This document shows positions 15,043 through 24,369 of a DNA stretch of 41,038 bases, piece by piece. Within the stretch, counting starts at the first letter, position 1; each line of letters opens with the position of its first letter. The notes below the pieces were generated by a model. The model saw only the letters and a list, made by a program, of their open reading frames with translations, was not told the origin of the DNA and searched no databases. The translations under genes were made by a program, and so were the position numbers. The stretch spans positions 1 to 41,038 of the forward strand of contig NZ_CAMQSF010000033.1 in NCBI RefSeq assembly GCF_947036865.1, in the 5' to 3' direction. This stretch comes from an uncultured Caulobacter sp. (GTDB lineage: Bacteria > Pseudomonadota > Alphaproteobacteria > Caulobacterales > Caulobacteraceae).

Positions 15043-16083
15043 TCACTTGGGCTGGTAGATCCGATCGAACGAGCCGCCGTCGGCGAAGTGGGCGGCCTGG
15101 GCCTTCTTCCAGCCGCCGAAGGTGTCGTCGATGGTCACCAGCGGGATCTGCTTGAAGCTGCCGGCGTACTTGGCCGCGACCTGCGGGTTGCGCGGGCGAT
15201 AGTGGTTCTTGGCGATCAGCTCCTGGGCCAGGGGGCTGTAGAGGAAGTTCAGATAGCCCTCGGCCACCACGCGGGTCTTGTGGCGATCGACGTTCCTGTC
15301 GACCAGCGCCACCGGCGGCTCGGCCAGGATCGACAGGCTGGGATAGACGATGTCGAACTTGCCGGGCAGCTCCTCCTGGGCCAGGTAGGCCTCGTTCTCC
15401 CAGGCCAGCAGCACGTCGCCCAGACCCCGCTGGGTGAAGCTGGTCGTCGCCCCGCGGGCGCCGGTGTCCAGCACCGGCACGTGCTCGAAGAGGGTCTTCA
15501 CATAGGCCTCGGCCTTGGCCGGATTGCCGCCCGGCTGCTTCAGCGCCCAGGCCCAGGCGGCCAGGTAGTTCCACCGCGCCCCGCCCGAGGTCTTGGGATT
15601 GGGCGTGATCACGTCGATGCCCGGCTTCACCAGGTCGCCCCAGTCGCGGATCTTCCACGGATTGCCCTTGCGGACCAGGAAGACGATCGTCGAGGTGTAG
15701 GGCGTGGAGTTCTGCGGCAGGCGCGACTGCCAGTTGGCCGGCAGCAGCTTGGCCTTGGCGGCGATCTCGTCGATGTCGTAGGCCAGGCCCAGCGTCACGA
15801 CGTCGGCCTGCAGGCCGTCGATCACCGAGCGCGCCTGCTTGCCCGAACCGCCGTGGCTCTGGTTGATCACCAGGGTCTGGCCGACCTTTTCCTTCCAGTA
15901 CTTGGCGTAGGCGGCGTTGATGTCCTTGTAGAGCTCCCGGGTCGGATCGTAGCTGACATTGAGCAGCGTCACGGGCTTGGCCTGGGCCAGGGCCGGTCCG
16001 CCGCCGATCATCAGGGCCGCGGCCCCCGCGCCGGCGCCGGCCAACAGGCCTCTGCGGGTCTGAACCTGGGTGAAGTCGCTCAT
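15043..16083 (-). CDS. Sulfate-type ABC transporter substrate-binding protein
   Basis: A 346-residue periplasmic binding protein of the sulfate/thiosulfate (Sbp/CysP) family: [55 protein letters not shown] and [20 protein letters not shown] are signatures of the family, including the oxyanion-site SGGSG-like loop. The N-terminus carries a twin-arginine type signal ([13 protein letters not shown]...ALAQA), so Tat export is likely. It lies 79 bases downstream of a porin gene on the same strand. No sulfate permease or ATPase gene (cysT/W/A) is adjacent. Placement beside the pst cluster raises, without proving, a role with other oxyanions. An AAAGGA ribosome site supports the start. Confidence 0.92.
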   Translation of the reverse strand: MSDFTQVQTRRGLLAGAGAGAAALMIGGGPALAQAKPVTLLNVSYDPTRELYKDINAAYAKYWKEKVGQTLVINQSHGGSGKQARSVIDGLQADVVTLGLAYDIDEIAAKAKLLPANWQSRLPQNSTPYTSTIVFLVRKGNPWKIRDWGDLVKPGIDVITPNPKTSGGARWNYLAAWAWALKQPGGNPAKAEAYVKTLFEHVPVLDTGARGATTSFTQRGLGDVLLAWENEAYLAQEELPGKFDIVYPSLSILAEPPVALVDRNVDRHKTRVVAEGYLNFLYSPLAQELIAKNHYRPRNPQVAAKYAGSFKQIPLVTIDDTFGGWKKAQAAHFADGGSFDRIYQPK

Positions 16084-16162
16084 CGAGACGGTCCTTTCTG
16101 GAAGGTCTGGGGTCTTCGGGGAAGCGGCCGGCGCGACGCCTTCTGACGGCGCGCCGACAGCC

Positions 16163-17620
16163 TTAGAACGCGTACTGACTGCGTAGGTTGATCACTTGAT
16201 AGTCTTGGCTCAGCGGCACGGCGCCGCCGGCCGGGTCGAGGCGATCGAGCGAGACGTCATAGTAGCTGAGCGAGAACTTCGTCGCCGGGTTCGGAAACCA
16301 GTTCAGCCCGACCGACGCGATCTTCTGGTCGCCGCCGCGCACGCGGTCGGCCGCCAGGGCGGCGTTCTCATGATAGTTCAGGTCCGAGACGGAATAGCGC
16401 GCCGCCAACTCCCACGCGCCCCATTGCCCCTTCTTCGGATCGAACGGCTTGGCCACGCTGGGCGCGTCGAACACGAAGTTCGAGGTGTAGCGGCGCGCCT
16501 CCCCGGTCAGGACCCACGAGCCTTCCAGGTACCAGGCCTTGAACTTGGGATTGGTCACGCCGTCGGCCGGATTGCGGCGGTTGATCGCCAGGTCGAAATA
16601 CTCGCCCTGGACCATCAGGTTCCCGTGCTGGACCGCGCCCTCGACGCCGTAGTGATGCGCGCCCAGCGCGTCGATCGCGCCGGTGTTGATCAGCGCGGTT
16701 CCGTCGACCCGCAGCTCGGGTCGTTCAGTGAAGGTGATCGGATAGGGCCCGCCCACCGCCGTCTGGGCGGGGGTGACCACGACGCTGGCGTTGGCCCCGA
16801 CATGGACCAGCCAGTCCTGCGTCTTGATCGGCAGATAGACGGCTCGGCCGACATAGCCCAGTTGCTCGTCGAAGGTCTGGCCGTCGCCAGTCTTGGCGCC
16901 GGTGACCGCGCCGGAAAGCAGCCAGCGCTCGCCGGCGGTCTGGACCTGGAAGGCGATGCGCTTGTCCGCGCCGGCCAGGTTCCGCGCCAGTTCGGCCGGA
17001 GCCGGGCGCTCGGGGAACAGCTGGGTGGCCACCGGCGCGCTGTCCTCGAGGCCGAGATTGGGAATGAAGGCGCCGACCTTGAACTTGAACGGGGCGTAGT
17101 TGTACTGGACCCACAGCTCCTGCAGCGTGCCCTGGCCGTCCGTGCCGTTGCCGCCGAACTCGAACAGGACCCCGTAGTCGAAGTTCTTGTAGAGCTTGCC
17201 GTCGAAGCCCAGGCGGGCGCGGCGGAAGTTGGTGCCGCTGTTGAGGTCTCGGGCGTTGCCGTCCACCGCCGGCAGCCCCTTGGCCTGGTAGTACTGCGCC
17301 GCGTCCAGCTGCATCAGCGCATGGAAATTGATGCTGAACGCGCCGTCGCTGGAGGTGATCGTCGGCTTGCCGCTGGCCAGGCTGACGACGGGCTGGGCGG
17401 CCTGAACCGCGCGCACGTCCTTCAGGCTGGCGGCCGTGGCCGCCTTCAGGTCGGCGACCTGCTGTTGCAGGACGGCCAGCTGCGCCTCGAGGGCGGCGAT
17501 GCGCGCCGCGGCTTCCTCGGGCGAGGCCGGGGGCGGCGAGGCGGTCTGGGCGGCGGCGGCCGTGGCCAGCAGGGAGGCGGCGGCGACCAGGCCGGTTCGT
17601 AAGACGGTCTTGGTGATCAT
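16163..17620 (-). CDS. OprO/OprP-family outer-membrane porin
   Basis: A 485-residue porin with a signal peptide ([20 protein letters not shown], cleavage near AAAAQ), a short periplasmic coiled coil ([20 protein letters not shown]) used for trimerisation, and a barrel of alternating strands starting [63 protein letters not shown] and the C-terminal [12 protein letters not shown] ending in Phe are typical of phosphate-selective porins O/P. The start at 17620 has an AAGGGA ribosome site; the open frame upstream lacks a signal peptide. It probably forms a unit with the oxyanion-binding protein downstream. I found no Pho box in its 190-base upstream region. Confidence 0.92.
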   Translation of the reverse strand: MITKTVLRTGLVAAASLLATAAAAQTASPPPASPEEAAARIAALEAQLAVLQQQVADLKAATAASLKDVRAVQAAQPVVSLASGKPTITSSDGAFSINFHALMQLDAAQYYQAKGLPAVDGNARDLNSGTNFRRARLGFDGKLYKNFDYGVLFEFGGNGTDGQGTLQELWVQYNYAPFKFKVGAFIPNLGLEDSAPVATQLFPERPAPAELARNLAGADKRIAFQVQTAGERWLLSGAVTGAKTGDGQTFDEQLGYVGRAVYLPIKTQDWLVHVGANASVVVTPAQTAVGGPYPITFTERPELRVDGTALINTGAIDALGAHHYGVEGAVQHGNLMVQGEYFDLAINRRNPADGVTNPKFKAWYLEGSWVLTGEARRYTSNFVFDAPSVAKPFDPKKGQWGAWELAARYSVSDLNYHENAALAADRVRGGDQKIASVGLNWFPNPATKFSLSYYDVSLDRLDPAGGAVPLSQDYQVINLRSQYAF

Positions 17621-17807
17621 CTGTGTCCCTTTCGGCGCCGCGACGCGGAGCCGACCTGCCGAGCCAAGGAAGCGTTTATTCCCCAGCGTCGGAATCGAGT
17701 TTAGGAAAGCCGGCCTGGAGTTTTTCTGCGGGCGCGGCGAAGTGTCGCGGCAAGGCCTTGATTCTTCGAAACTATCTCGTTCCGAAACGGTAAAGTTTCC
17801 GTGCACG

Positions 17808-17841
17808 AAAAAGCCGTCGCGGCGAACCGCGACGGCTTATT
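17808..17841 (-). terminator. Bidirectional hairpin terminator downstream of the autotransporter gene
   Basis: A perfect 12-base stem, AAGCCGTCGCGG (17811-17822) and CCGCGACGGCTT (17827-17838), with loop CGAA. On the minus strand it is followed by a run of T residues, ending autotransporter transcripts before the porin promoter region. On the plus strand it is followed by ATTTTC. A good intrinsic terminator, strongest on the minus strand. Confidence 0.88.
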
Positions 17842-17861
17842 TTCAACCGCTGGCTGCGGAA

Positions 17862-17935
17862 GACAGGCTCGCTTTCAGACATTTAGGGCGTGATAGCCGC
17901 CGAAACCGCTCACACTTTCGGCTATCACGCTCTAG
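17862..17935. repeat. Stop-codon-embedded palindromic repeat, copy 2 (3' end of autotransporter gene)
   Basis: Second copy of the 74-base element at 13698-13771: GACAGGCTCGCTTTC...AGGGCGTGATAGCCGCCGAAACC...TTTCGGCTATCACGCTCTAG. The loop CCGAAACCGCTCACA is conserved exactly, while stem bases change in a paired way (GCTAGC/GGCCAGC against GATAGC/GGCTATC). The stop of the autotransporter gene (17932-17934, minus strand) lies inside it. Confidence 0.85.
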
Positions 17936-20900
17936 AACATCGCCCGGCCGGCCAGACGCAGGTTGTAGCGCTTCTGCTTCTTGGTGGCCTCCACGCCGCC
18001 TTCCAGCGCCAGATAGGACATCGGCGTGCCGGCGCGGATCGCGAAGCCGGCGGTCAGCGCGCCGTTCTTGTCGTTCATGGCGGTCAGGGTGAAGGGGTTG
18101 CCGCCCTTGAAGCGCGCCACCGTGTCGCCGACGTCGCCGGCCAGGGTCTGGCGGTAGCCGACCCGCACTTCGGGACGCCACCAGACGGCCTGACCGAAGT
18201 CGGCGCCGAACACCACGCCCAGCTCGCCGCTCAGATTGCTGGAGCTGCGCTTGTCGACCGTCAGGTCGAAGCCATCGCCGCCGCCGCTCTCGGCGCGCTT
18301 GCCTTCGCGCAGATAGACATAGTCCAGGCGGCCCTCGGGACGCGCGAAGAAGCGGCCGAACTTCTGCTCATAGGCGACGCCGGCGAAGGCGTTGGCCGTC
18401 AGGCCCTTCCAGTTGGCGGCGTTCTTCACGACCAGGTCGGCCACGCCGTCACCGTTGGTGTCCGGCGCGATGAAGCGGCGGTCGCCGTTGAAGAAGCCGT
18501 AGCCCACGCCGCCGCCGGTGTTGAACCGCCAGCCGCCGACCGAACGCCGCCAGTAGGCGCCCGTCTGGACGAAGGAGGCCGTGGTCTGCTCGCCGACCTT
18601 GGCGACCGAGTCGTGCTCTTCGATGCTGACATAGGCCAGGGTCACGCCCAGAGCCCCGCCCGCGTCGCCCATCGCCTCGTAGCCGGCGACGAAGCCGAAG
18701 GCCTGGGTGTCCGAGCCCAGGGTCTTGTCGGTGTCGCGGCGGGTCAGGTTGTTGATTTCCTGAATCCAGAGGCTGTCGGGTCCGTAGCGGTCGCCCGGAT
18801 CGGGACGGAACAGGGTCGCCGACGAGACCTGTTGGTTGACCGACTGCAGGGCGGCGAACAGGCCCTCGCCCTGGTCGGGCAGCATCTGGTCGTAGAGGTC
18901 GCGGAAGCCGTCGCGCGTGCTTTGACCCAGGACGGCGTTGGCGATGTTGCTGTTCTTGCCCAGGGCCGCGAACACCGCGTCATAGGCCGAGGTCTCGGCG
19001 CGGTTGAAGCCGATCTCGGCGGCGCTGCGGCGGCGGACGTCGATATAGACATTGTTGGTGTCGGCGCGGCTGGTGGCCACGTAGAGATAGGGCGACTCGG
19101 CCAGCAGGCCGGTCCCGATCGTGCCGACGCTGAGGTTCGAGCCCTGGATCACCAGGAAGCTGGTCGGCTGCTGGACCAGGTTGGTCAGGCGGATGCCGAG
19201 CTCGGCGCCGGTGGCCAGGGTGGTCGGGCCCGAGACCACCAGCTTGGTGTTCGCGCCCGTCGCGCCGTCCGCCGAGAACAGCAGCTTGGCCTTCGAGCCC
19301 AGGTTCAGGCTCGTCAGCTTGATGGTCTCGGCGTTGGTGATCCCGACGCTGCCGTTGATGACCGAGACGTCCAGCTTCCCGTCGCTGTCGGTCAGCTTGC
19401 CCAGGAACGTGCCGCCGCCGTCGACCGAGAAGCGGTCCTGGCCCGCGCCGAACGACAGGGCGCCCACCAACGCGCCGCCGGAGAGGTTCAGGGTGTCGTT
19501 GCCGCCGCCGAACAGGACGTCGCCGATCGTCGAGGGCGCGACCGAGGTGGTGACGGTGTCGACGCTGCTGACGGTGTCGGCGCTCGGATAGGTGGTCGTC
19601 GAGGCGTAGTCCGTCTGGCCCTTCTGGGTGAAGGTGACGCCGGAATTGTTCGCCCGCAGATCCAGGGCGATCGTCTGGCCGCCGGCGGTCACCGTGGCGG
19701 CGGTCCCGTCCTGCTTGATGACGGGGGCGCCCACGGTGGCCCGGATCACGCCCGTATTGGTGATGGTCTTCAGCGCGCCGGCCTGATCGAGGATCGCCAC
19801 CGCGTCGCCGGTCTCGCCGGTGCGCGTGGCCGAGATGGTCCCGGTGTTGTTGATCGCGCTGGTGCTGGAGCCCGCGCCGAGCACGACGCCGCGCGCCGAG
19901 GCGGTGACGCCGGACGCGGCGAAAGACGCGGCGCTGGAGGCGATCGAGCCGCGGTTGACGATCTCGTTGGCGACCGCGCCGCTGTTCAGGATCAGGCCGG
20001 TCGAACCGGCCTCGTAGCTGGACGCCGAGATCTGGCCGTCATTGCGCAGGCCGCCGGTCAGGGTGGTCGAGTTGCCGCCGCCCTGGCCGATCGAGACGGC
20101 CGTGGACGACACGCCGTTATAGACGCCCGAGGCGGTGATCACGCCCTTGGCGACCACGCCATAGGCGTTGTCGGCCGTTCCGACCGCGCCCAGGGTGACG
20201 TTCCGCGTGGCCGAGCCGATCTGCAAGGCCGGCGACCCGCTGAACGCGCTGATGCTGGACGAGCCGGACGTGCTGGAAGTGACGGTCGTGGTCGTGACCG
20301 TGCCGTCCGCCGCGACCTTGGTCGAATAGTTGACGCCCTGCAGCAGCAGGCCGCCGCTGACATCGCCGGCCACCCGCACGGTCGGACCGCCCTGCAGCAG
20401 GTCGTCGGCGCCCAGCTTGTTGAGGGCGTCGACCGTGCTCGGGCGCGCGGTGTAGCGATAGCCGGTGGCGCTGGTCGAGCCCTGCAGGACCAGGGGGCCG
20501 TTGATCGAGGCGTCATAGGCCTGGGCCACGGCGTTCAGGCCCTGGACATTGACCGCCCCGCCCATGGTCACGGCGCCGGTGACCGGGGCCGTGACGCGCA
20601 CGCCATAGGCGTTGTCCCCGGTGACGGTGATGTTGCCCAGGTTCTTCAGATTGCCGGTCAGCGGGCCTTCGATCAGCACGCCGGCCGAGTTGTTGCCCTT
20701 GACGGTGATCGTGCCGGTGGCGTCGTTGACGATGTCGCCGGTGAAGGTTCCGGCGTTCGTCAGGCGCACGCCGATCCGGTTCTTGCCCTGGGCGAAGGGC
20801 CCATCCAGGTTGCCGTCGTTGTTCGTGTCGGTCGGGGTGTAGTCCTCGGACAGCGAGATCGCGGCCGAGTTGGTCAGCGAGCCGGTCTTGCCGCCGATGA

Positions 20901-21177
20901 TCAGCACGCCGACGCTGTCGTCGACATTGTTCGTCGACAGGGTCCCGGCGTTGGTCACCTTGTTGTTGCTGTCGATCGTGACGATCGCGCCCGCGGCCGT
21001 CGGCTTGATCGAGCCGTCGCTGGTGATCTTGATATCGTCCGCCGCCGAGCCCGTGGCCGTGCTGGTGGCGATGGGCGTCGTGCGCGCGGAAGAGACCGAG
21101 GTTTCCGCCAGAGCGGCGAAACCCATGGCCAGAAGAGGAGCGGCCGCGACCGTCGCGACCAGGACCTTGCGCTGCAT
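17932..21177 (-). CDS. Autotransporter (type Va secretion) outer-membrane protein
   Basis: A 1081-residue protein with a signal peptide (MQRKVLVATVAAAPLLAMGF, cleavage near ALAE), a long Ser/Thr/Asn/Gly-rich passenger made of repeated beta-helix turns (e.g. VTNAGTLSTNN, LTNAGTFTGD, NKGSIASSAA-like NRGSIASSAASF), and a C-terminal beta-barrel from about residue 800 (QEINNLTRRDTDKTLGSDTQ, WRFNTGGGVGYGFFNGD) that ends in RAMF with the terminal Phe needed for barrel insertion. I see no protease or lipase catalytic motif in the passenger. It is divergent from phoR with the starts 173 bases apart, and ends in the stop-embedded repeat. A surface or adhesion role is inferred from architecture only. 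Confidence 0.92.
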   Translation of the reverse strand: MQRKVLVATVAAAPLLAMGFAALAETSVSSARTTPIATSTATGSAADDIKITSDGSIKPTAAGAIVTIDSNNKVTNAGTLSTNNVDDSVGVLIIGGKTGSLTNSAAISLSEDYTPTDTNNDGNLDGPFAQGKNRIGVRLTNAGTFTGDIVNDATGTITVKGNNSAGVLIEGPLTGNLKNLGNITVTGDNAYGVRVTAPVTGAVTMGGAVNVQGLNAVAQAYDASINGPLVLQGSTSATGYRYTARPSTVDALNKLGADDLLQGGPTVRVAGDVSGGLLLQGVNYSTKVAADGTVTTTTVTSSTSGSSSISAFSGSPALQIGSATRNVTLGAVGTADNAYGVVAKGVITASGVYNGVSSTAVSIGQGGGNSTTLTGGLRNDGQISASSYEAGSTGLILNSGAVANEIVNRGSIASSAASFAASGVTASARGVVLGAGSSTSAINNTGTISATRTGETGDAVAILDQAGALKTITNTGVIRATVGAPVIKQDGTAATVTAGGQTIALDLRANNSGVTFTQKGQTDYASTTTYPSADTVSSVDTVTTSVAPSTIGDVLFGGGNDTLNLSGGALVGALSFGAGQDRFSVDGGGTFLGKLTDSDGKLDVSVINGSVGITNAETIKLTSLNLGSKAKLLFSADGATGANTKLVVSGPTTLATGAELGIRLTNLVQQPTSFLVIQGSNLSVGTIGTGLLAESPYLYVATSRADTNNVYIDVRRRSAAEIGFNRAETSAYDAVFAALGKNSNIANAVLGQSTRDGFRDLYDQMLPDQGEGLFAALQSVNQQVSSATLFRPDPGDRYGPDSLWIQEINNLTRRDTDKTLGSDTQAFGFVAGYEAMGDAGGALGVTLAYVSIEEHDSVAKVGEQTTASFVQTGAYWRRSVGGWRFNTGGGVGYGFFNGDRRFIAPDTNGDGVADLVVKNAANWKGLTANAFAGVAYEQKFGRFFARPEGRLDYVYLREGKRAESGGGDGFDLTVDKRSSSNLSGELGVVFGADFGQAVWWRPEVRVGYRQTLAGDVGDTVARFKGGNPFTLTAMNDKNGALTAGFAIRAGTPMSYLALEGGVEATKKQKRYNLRLAGRAMF

Positions 21178-21350
21178 TACGAACGAAACCCCATGAAACC
21201 GGCGCCCTTAGTTCGGGTCACGATGCGGCGAAATTGCGGTGACTCTCGCTCGTGACGCGCCCTAAGGCGTCAACCGTCTATCGCATGGCTTGGCGGGGCG
21301 CCATATCTGGATCGACGAATCGCCTCTCGCTTGAATCGGTGAGCCCTCAT

Positions 21351-22763
21351 ATGCCGCTGGCGAACCTGCCCCCGGACGGTCGCGAAAGCCGCCGCGCGAG
21401 CGCCTCCTGGCCGATCATGATCGGTCCGGGCGCGATTCTCGCCCTGGCGGTGGTGGGCGTGGCCCAGCCCGCCCCGGCCCTGGCCGCGGCGGTGGCCTCG
21501 GCGGTCGTGGGAATCTGGGCGACGCGGCGGGCCGAGCGGCCGGCGGCGCGCCCGGCGGCGGCCCTGGCCCCCGCGGCCGTCGTCGAGGAAGAGGCGCCGT
21601 ACATCGCCATTCTCGACCGGCTGCCCGATCCCCTGATGGTGATCGCCGCCGAGGAGGCCGACGATCTGACCGGCCGCCGCTTCCTGTTCGCCAATTCGGC
21701 CGCCCGCGATCTCTTCAAGATCCAGCAGCAGGGCGGCCTGCTGGTCACGGCGGTCCGCAACCCGCGCGTTCTGGAGGCGGTGGACGAGGCGCTGTTCGGC
21801 GGCGTCGACGGGATGGTCGAGTTCGAGACCGGCGGCGCCCAGGGGCGCGCCTGGCTGGCCTATGTCCGCCCGCTGAAGGAGGCCTCGACCGGCCGCTCGC
21901 GCCTGGCGCTGCTGGCCCTGCGCGACGAGACCGACGCGCGCCGCAGCGAGCGCACCCGCGCCGACTTCCTGGCCAACGCCAGCCACGAGCTGCGCACGCC
22001 TCTGGCCTCGCTGTCGGGCTTCATCGAGACCCTGCGCGGCCACGCCAAGGACGATCCGGGCGCCCGCGACAAGTTCCTGGGCATCATGCTGGCCCAGGCC
22101 GAGCGGATGTCGCGGCTGATCGACGACCTGATGAGTCTGTCGCGCATCGAACTGAACGAGCACATCGCCCCGGCCGGGCGCGTGGACCTGGCCATGGCCG
22201 CCATCGACGTCATCGACGCCCTGGGGCCGCAGGCGCGCGAGAAGACGGTCACCTTCGATCCGGTGCTGCCGCCGCGCGGCGGGGCGGTGGTCGACGGCGA
22301 TCGCGACCAGATCATCCAGGTGATCCAGAACCTGGTCGACAACGCGATCAAGTACACGCCCGAGGGCGGGGTCGTGCGGGTCGAGATCTTCCCCGGCCTG
22401 CCCGCCGAGGCCGCGGCGGCGGCCCGCGACCCAGCGGCGGCGCGGATGTCGCTGCTGACCCCGGACCACGATCCGGCCGAGCGCTACGCGGTGCTGCGGG
22501 TCACCGACAAGGGGCCGGGCCTGGCCCGCGAGCATCTGCCGCGACTGACCGAGCGCTTCTATCGGGTCGAGGGCCAGAAGAGCGGCGAGCGCTCGGGCAC
22601 TGGGCTGGGTCTGGCCATCGTCAAGCACATCATGAACCGCCACCGCGGCGGCCTCACCGTCGAAAGCGTGCAGGGCGAGGGCGCGACGTTCGGCGTCTAT
22701 CTGCCGATGGCCAAGGTCGGACCGCCGGCGCCGGCGGTGCAACGGGCTCCCGCCGAAGCCTGA
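21351..22763 (+). CDS. phoR: Phosphate regulon sensor histidine kinase PhoR
   Basis: Sensor kinase that phosphorylates PhoB when phosphate is scarce, held in check by PstSCAB-PhoU. From the chosen start it has 470 residues: two close transmembrane helices (about 20-57), a PAS-like domain (PYIAILDRLPDPLMVIAAEE onward), HisKA with His212 (FLANASHELRTPLASLSGF), and an ATPase domain with NLVDNAIKYTPEGG, VTDKGPGLAREHLPRLTERF and SGTGLGLAIVKHI. The ATG at 21351 was preferred because GGTGAG lies seven bases before it; a GTG at 21252 would add 33 residues unlike a PhoR N-terminus. The start remains uncertain. The pst genes and phoB follow on the same strand. Confidence 0.93.
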   Translation: MPLANLPPDGRESRRASASWPIMIGPGAILALAVVGVAQPAPALAAAVASAVVGIWATRRAERPAARPAAALAPAAVVEEEAPYIAILDRLPDPLMVIAAEEADDLTGRRFLFANSAARDLFKIQQQGGLLVTAVRNPRVLEAVDEALFGGVDGMVEFETGGAQGRAWLAYVRPLKEASTGRSRLALLALRDETDARRSERTRADFLANASHELRTPLASLSGFIETLRGHAKDDPGARDKFLGIMLAQAERMSRLIDDLMSLSRIELNEHIAPAGRVDLAMAAIDVIDALGPQAREKTVTFDPVLPPRGGAVVDGDRDQIIQVIQNLVDNAIKYTPEGGVVRVEIFPGLPAEAAAAARDPAAARMSLLTPDHDPAERYAVLRVTDKGPGLAREHLPRLTERFYRVEGQKSGERSGTGLGLAIVKHIMNRHRGGLTVESVQGEGATFGVYLPMAKVGPPAPAVQRAPAEA

Positions 22764-22813
22764 CACGCGCCGCGAACAGCGGAAGTCCAAGCTTCTCAAG
22801 CGTTAACCGACCC

Positions 22814-22842
22814 TTGTCGTCAAAGTGTCATCAAGCTGTCGC
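22814..22842 (+). promoter_or_regulatory. Pho box: three tandem PhoB half-sites upstream of pstC
   Basis: TTGTCGT (22814-22820), GTGTCAT (22825-22831) and CTGTCGC (22836-22842) repeat every 11 bases with A-rich four-base spacers (CAAA, CAAG, ATAA). This is the CTGTCAT-N4 direct-repeat arrangement bound by PhoB dimers. It lies 94 bases before the pstC start and after the phoR stop, so pstCAB-phoU-phoB has its own phosphate-controlled promoter. Confidence 0.82.
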
Positions 22843-22935
22843 ATAAGCGCGGCGACGGGCTGGCACATCGGCTCGGGGAAGGCGCGCGATCCTGCGAGAC
22901 CTTCGACAAGCTCGCGCAAGATTAGCCTCACACGT

Positions 22936-24369
22936 ATGCTGACCTGGCTTTCGCTCATCGTCCTGGCGCTGTTCTCGGGCGCGGCGTTCCTCGCCGGTCG
23001 CCGCCGTGCCGTGGCCGCCGCCGAGGGGCGCGCCCGCGTCCTCCACTCGCTGCCCGACTATTACGGCGCCTATGCCGCGTTGTGGGCGGGCGTGCCGGCC
23101 GCCTTGCTCCTGCTGCTGGGCGCGATGTTCGGCGGCCGGGTCGAGGACGCGATGCTGCAGGCCAACCGGCCGGCCGTCGTCCAGGCGCTCGAGCCCGATC
23201 GCCAGACCGTCTTCTTCAGCGACGCCCAGGCGATCGCCGCCAAGGCTTCGCCGTCCGAGGTGGTCTATGAGGGCGAGCTGAAAACCGCGCTGGACGCCAA
23301 GGTGGCCGAGGCGCGCCGGCTCCAGACCCTGCGGACCTTCGGCATGCTGGCCGCCGCCGGCGTTCTGGCCCTGGCCGGCTTCCTGGTCGCGATCCCGCGC
23401 ATCAACGCCGAGTTCCGCGCCCGCAACCGGGTCGAGGGCTGGATCGGCGTCCTGCTGATCGCCTGCTCGGTCGCGGCCGTGCTGACCACCCTCGGCATCG
23501 TGCTGTCGCTGGTGTGGGAGAGCTGGCGCTTCTTCCACAGCGTCAATCCGCTGGCCTTCCTGTTCGGGACCGAGTGGAGCCCGCAGATCGCCATGCGCGC
23601 CGATCAGGTCGCCTCGTCGGGCGCCTTCGGGGCCGTGCCGCTGTTCGCCGGCACCTTCCTGATCATGTTCATCGCCATGCTGGTCGCCGCGCCGGTCGGC
23701 CTCTATTCGGCGATCTATCTGTCGGAATACGCCAGCCGCCCGGTTCGCGGCTTGGTCAAGCCGCTGCTGGAGATCCTGGCCGGCGTGCCGACCGTGGTCT
23801 ACGGCTTCTTCGCCGCCCTGACGGTGGGTCCGCTGTTCCGCGCCGGCTTCAACGCCCTCGGCGCGGCCCTGCCGCCCGGTCCGGTGGCGACCTATCTGAT
23901 GGAAGTCCAGAACCAGATGGCCCTGGTGGCCGGCGTGGTGATGGGCATCATGCTGATCCCGTTCGTCTCGTCGCTGTCGGACGACATCATCAACGCCGTG
24001 CCGCAGAGCCTGCGCGACGGCAGCTACGCCATGGGCGCGACCAAGTCCGAGACGGTCAAGAAGGTCGTCCTGCCCGCCGCCCTGCCGGGCATCATGGCCG
24101 CCATGCTGCTGGCCGTGTCGCGCGCCGTCGGCGAGACCATGATCGTCACCATGGCCGCCGGCCTGCAGGCCAAGCTGACCGCCAATCCGCTGGACACCGT
24201 GACCACCGTCACCGTCCAGATCGTCACCTTGCTGACGGGCGACCAGGAGTTCGACAGCCCCAAGACCCTGTCGGCCTTCGGCCTGGGTCTGACGCTGTTC
24301 GTCGTGACCCTGACGCTGAACATCATCGCCCTGCGCATCGTCCAGAAGTACCGAGAGCAATATGACTGA
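22936..24369 (+). CDS. pstC: Phosphate ABC transporter permease PstC
   Basis: Inner-membrane permease of the high-affinity phosphate transporter. At 477 residues it is longer than the roughly 320-residue E. coli type. An extra N-terminal part has transmembrane helices near residues 2-20, 48-66 and 136-154 with a charged periplasmic stretch between (VEDAMLQANRPAVVQALEPD), as is common in Alphaproteobacteria. The permease core begins around residue 170, with FGAVPLFAGTFLIMFIAMLV, LSEYASRPVRGLVKPLLEIL and the EAA loop GATKSETVKKVVLPAALPGI. The ATG at 22936 gives a membrane-spanning start; the upstream in-frame region overlaps the Pho box. It overlaps pstA by eight bases. Confidence 0.95.
   Translation: MLTWLSLIVLALFSGAAFLAGRRRAVAAAEGRARVLHSLPDYYGAYAALWAGVPAALLLLLGAMFGGRVEDAMLQANRPAVVQALEPDRQTVFFSDAQAIAAKASPSEVVYEGELKTALDAKVAEARRLQTLRTFGMLAAAGVLALAGFLVAIPRINAEFRARNRVEGWIGVLLIACSVAAVLTTLGIVLSLVWESWRFFHSVNPLAFLFGTEWSPQIAMRADQVASSGAFGAVPLFAGTFLIMFIAMLVAAPVGLYSAIYLSEYASRPVRGLVKPLLEILAGVPTVVYGFFAALTVGPLFRAGFNALGAALPPGPVATYLMEVQNQMALVAGVVMGIMLIPFVSSLSDDIINAVPQSLRDGSYAMGATKSETVKKVVLPAALPGIMAAMLLAVSRAVGETMIVTMAAGLQAKLTANPLDTVTTVTVQIVTLLTGDQEFDSPKTLSAFGLGLTLFVVTLTLNIIALRIVQKYREQYD

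Noticed and set aside
13726..16146. An 806-codon plus-strand open frame across lovK and the binding-protein gene
   Set aside because: It runs antisense through two clearly recognisable genes and a terminator, and has no domain-like sequence.
17621..17810. Possible general-stress promoter or Pho box upstream of the porin gene
   Set aside because: A GGAAC is present on the minus strand near 17792, but 16-17 bases downstream there is no CGTT, and no phased TGTCA repeats were found.
17890..21255. A plus-strand open frame of more than 1100 codons antisense to the autotransporter gene
   Set aside because: Its translation is a low-complexity Gly/Arg/Ala/Asp/Val-rich string typical of antisense frames in high-GC DNA. 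The minus-strand frame has a signal peptide and beta-barrel.
21221..21262. GTGAC direct repeat (13-base spacing) between the autotransporter gene and phoR, considered as a Pho box
   Set aside because: Pho half-sites repeat every 11 bases and read CTGTCAT-like; the spacing and sequence here do not fit.
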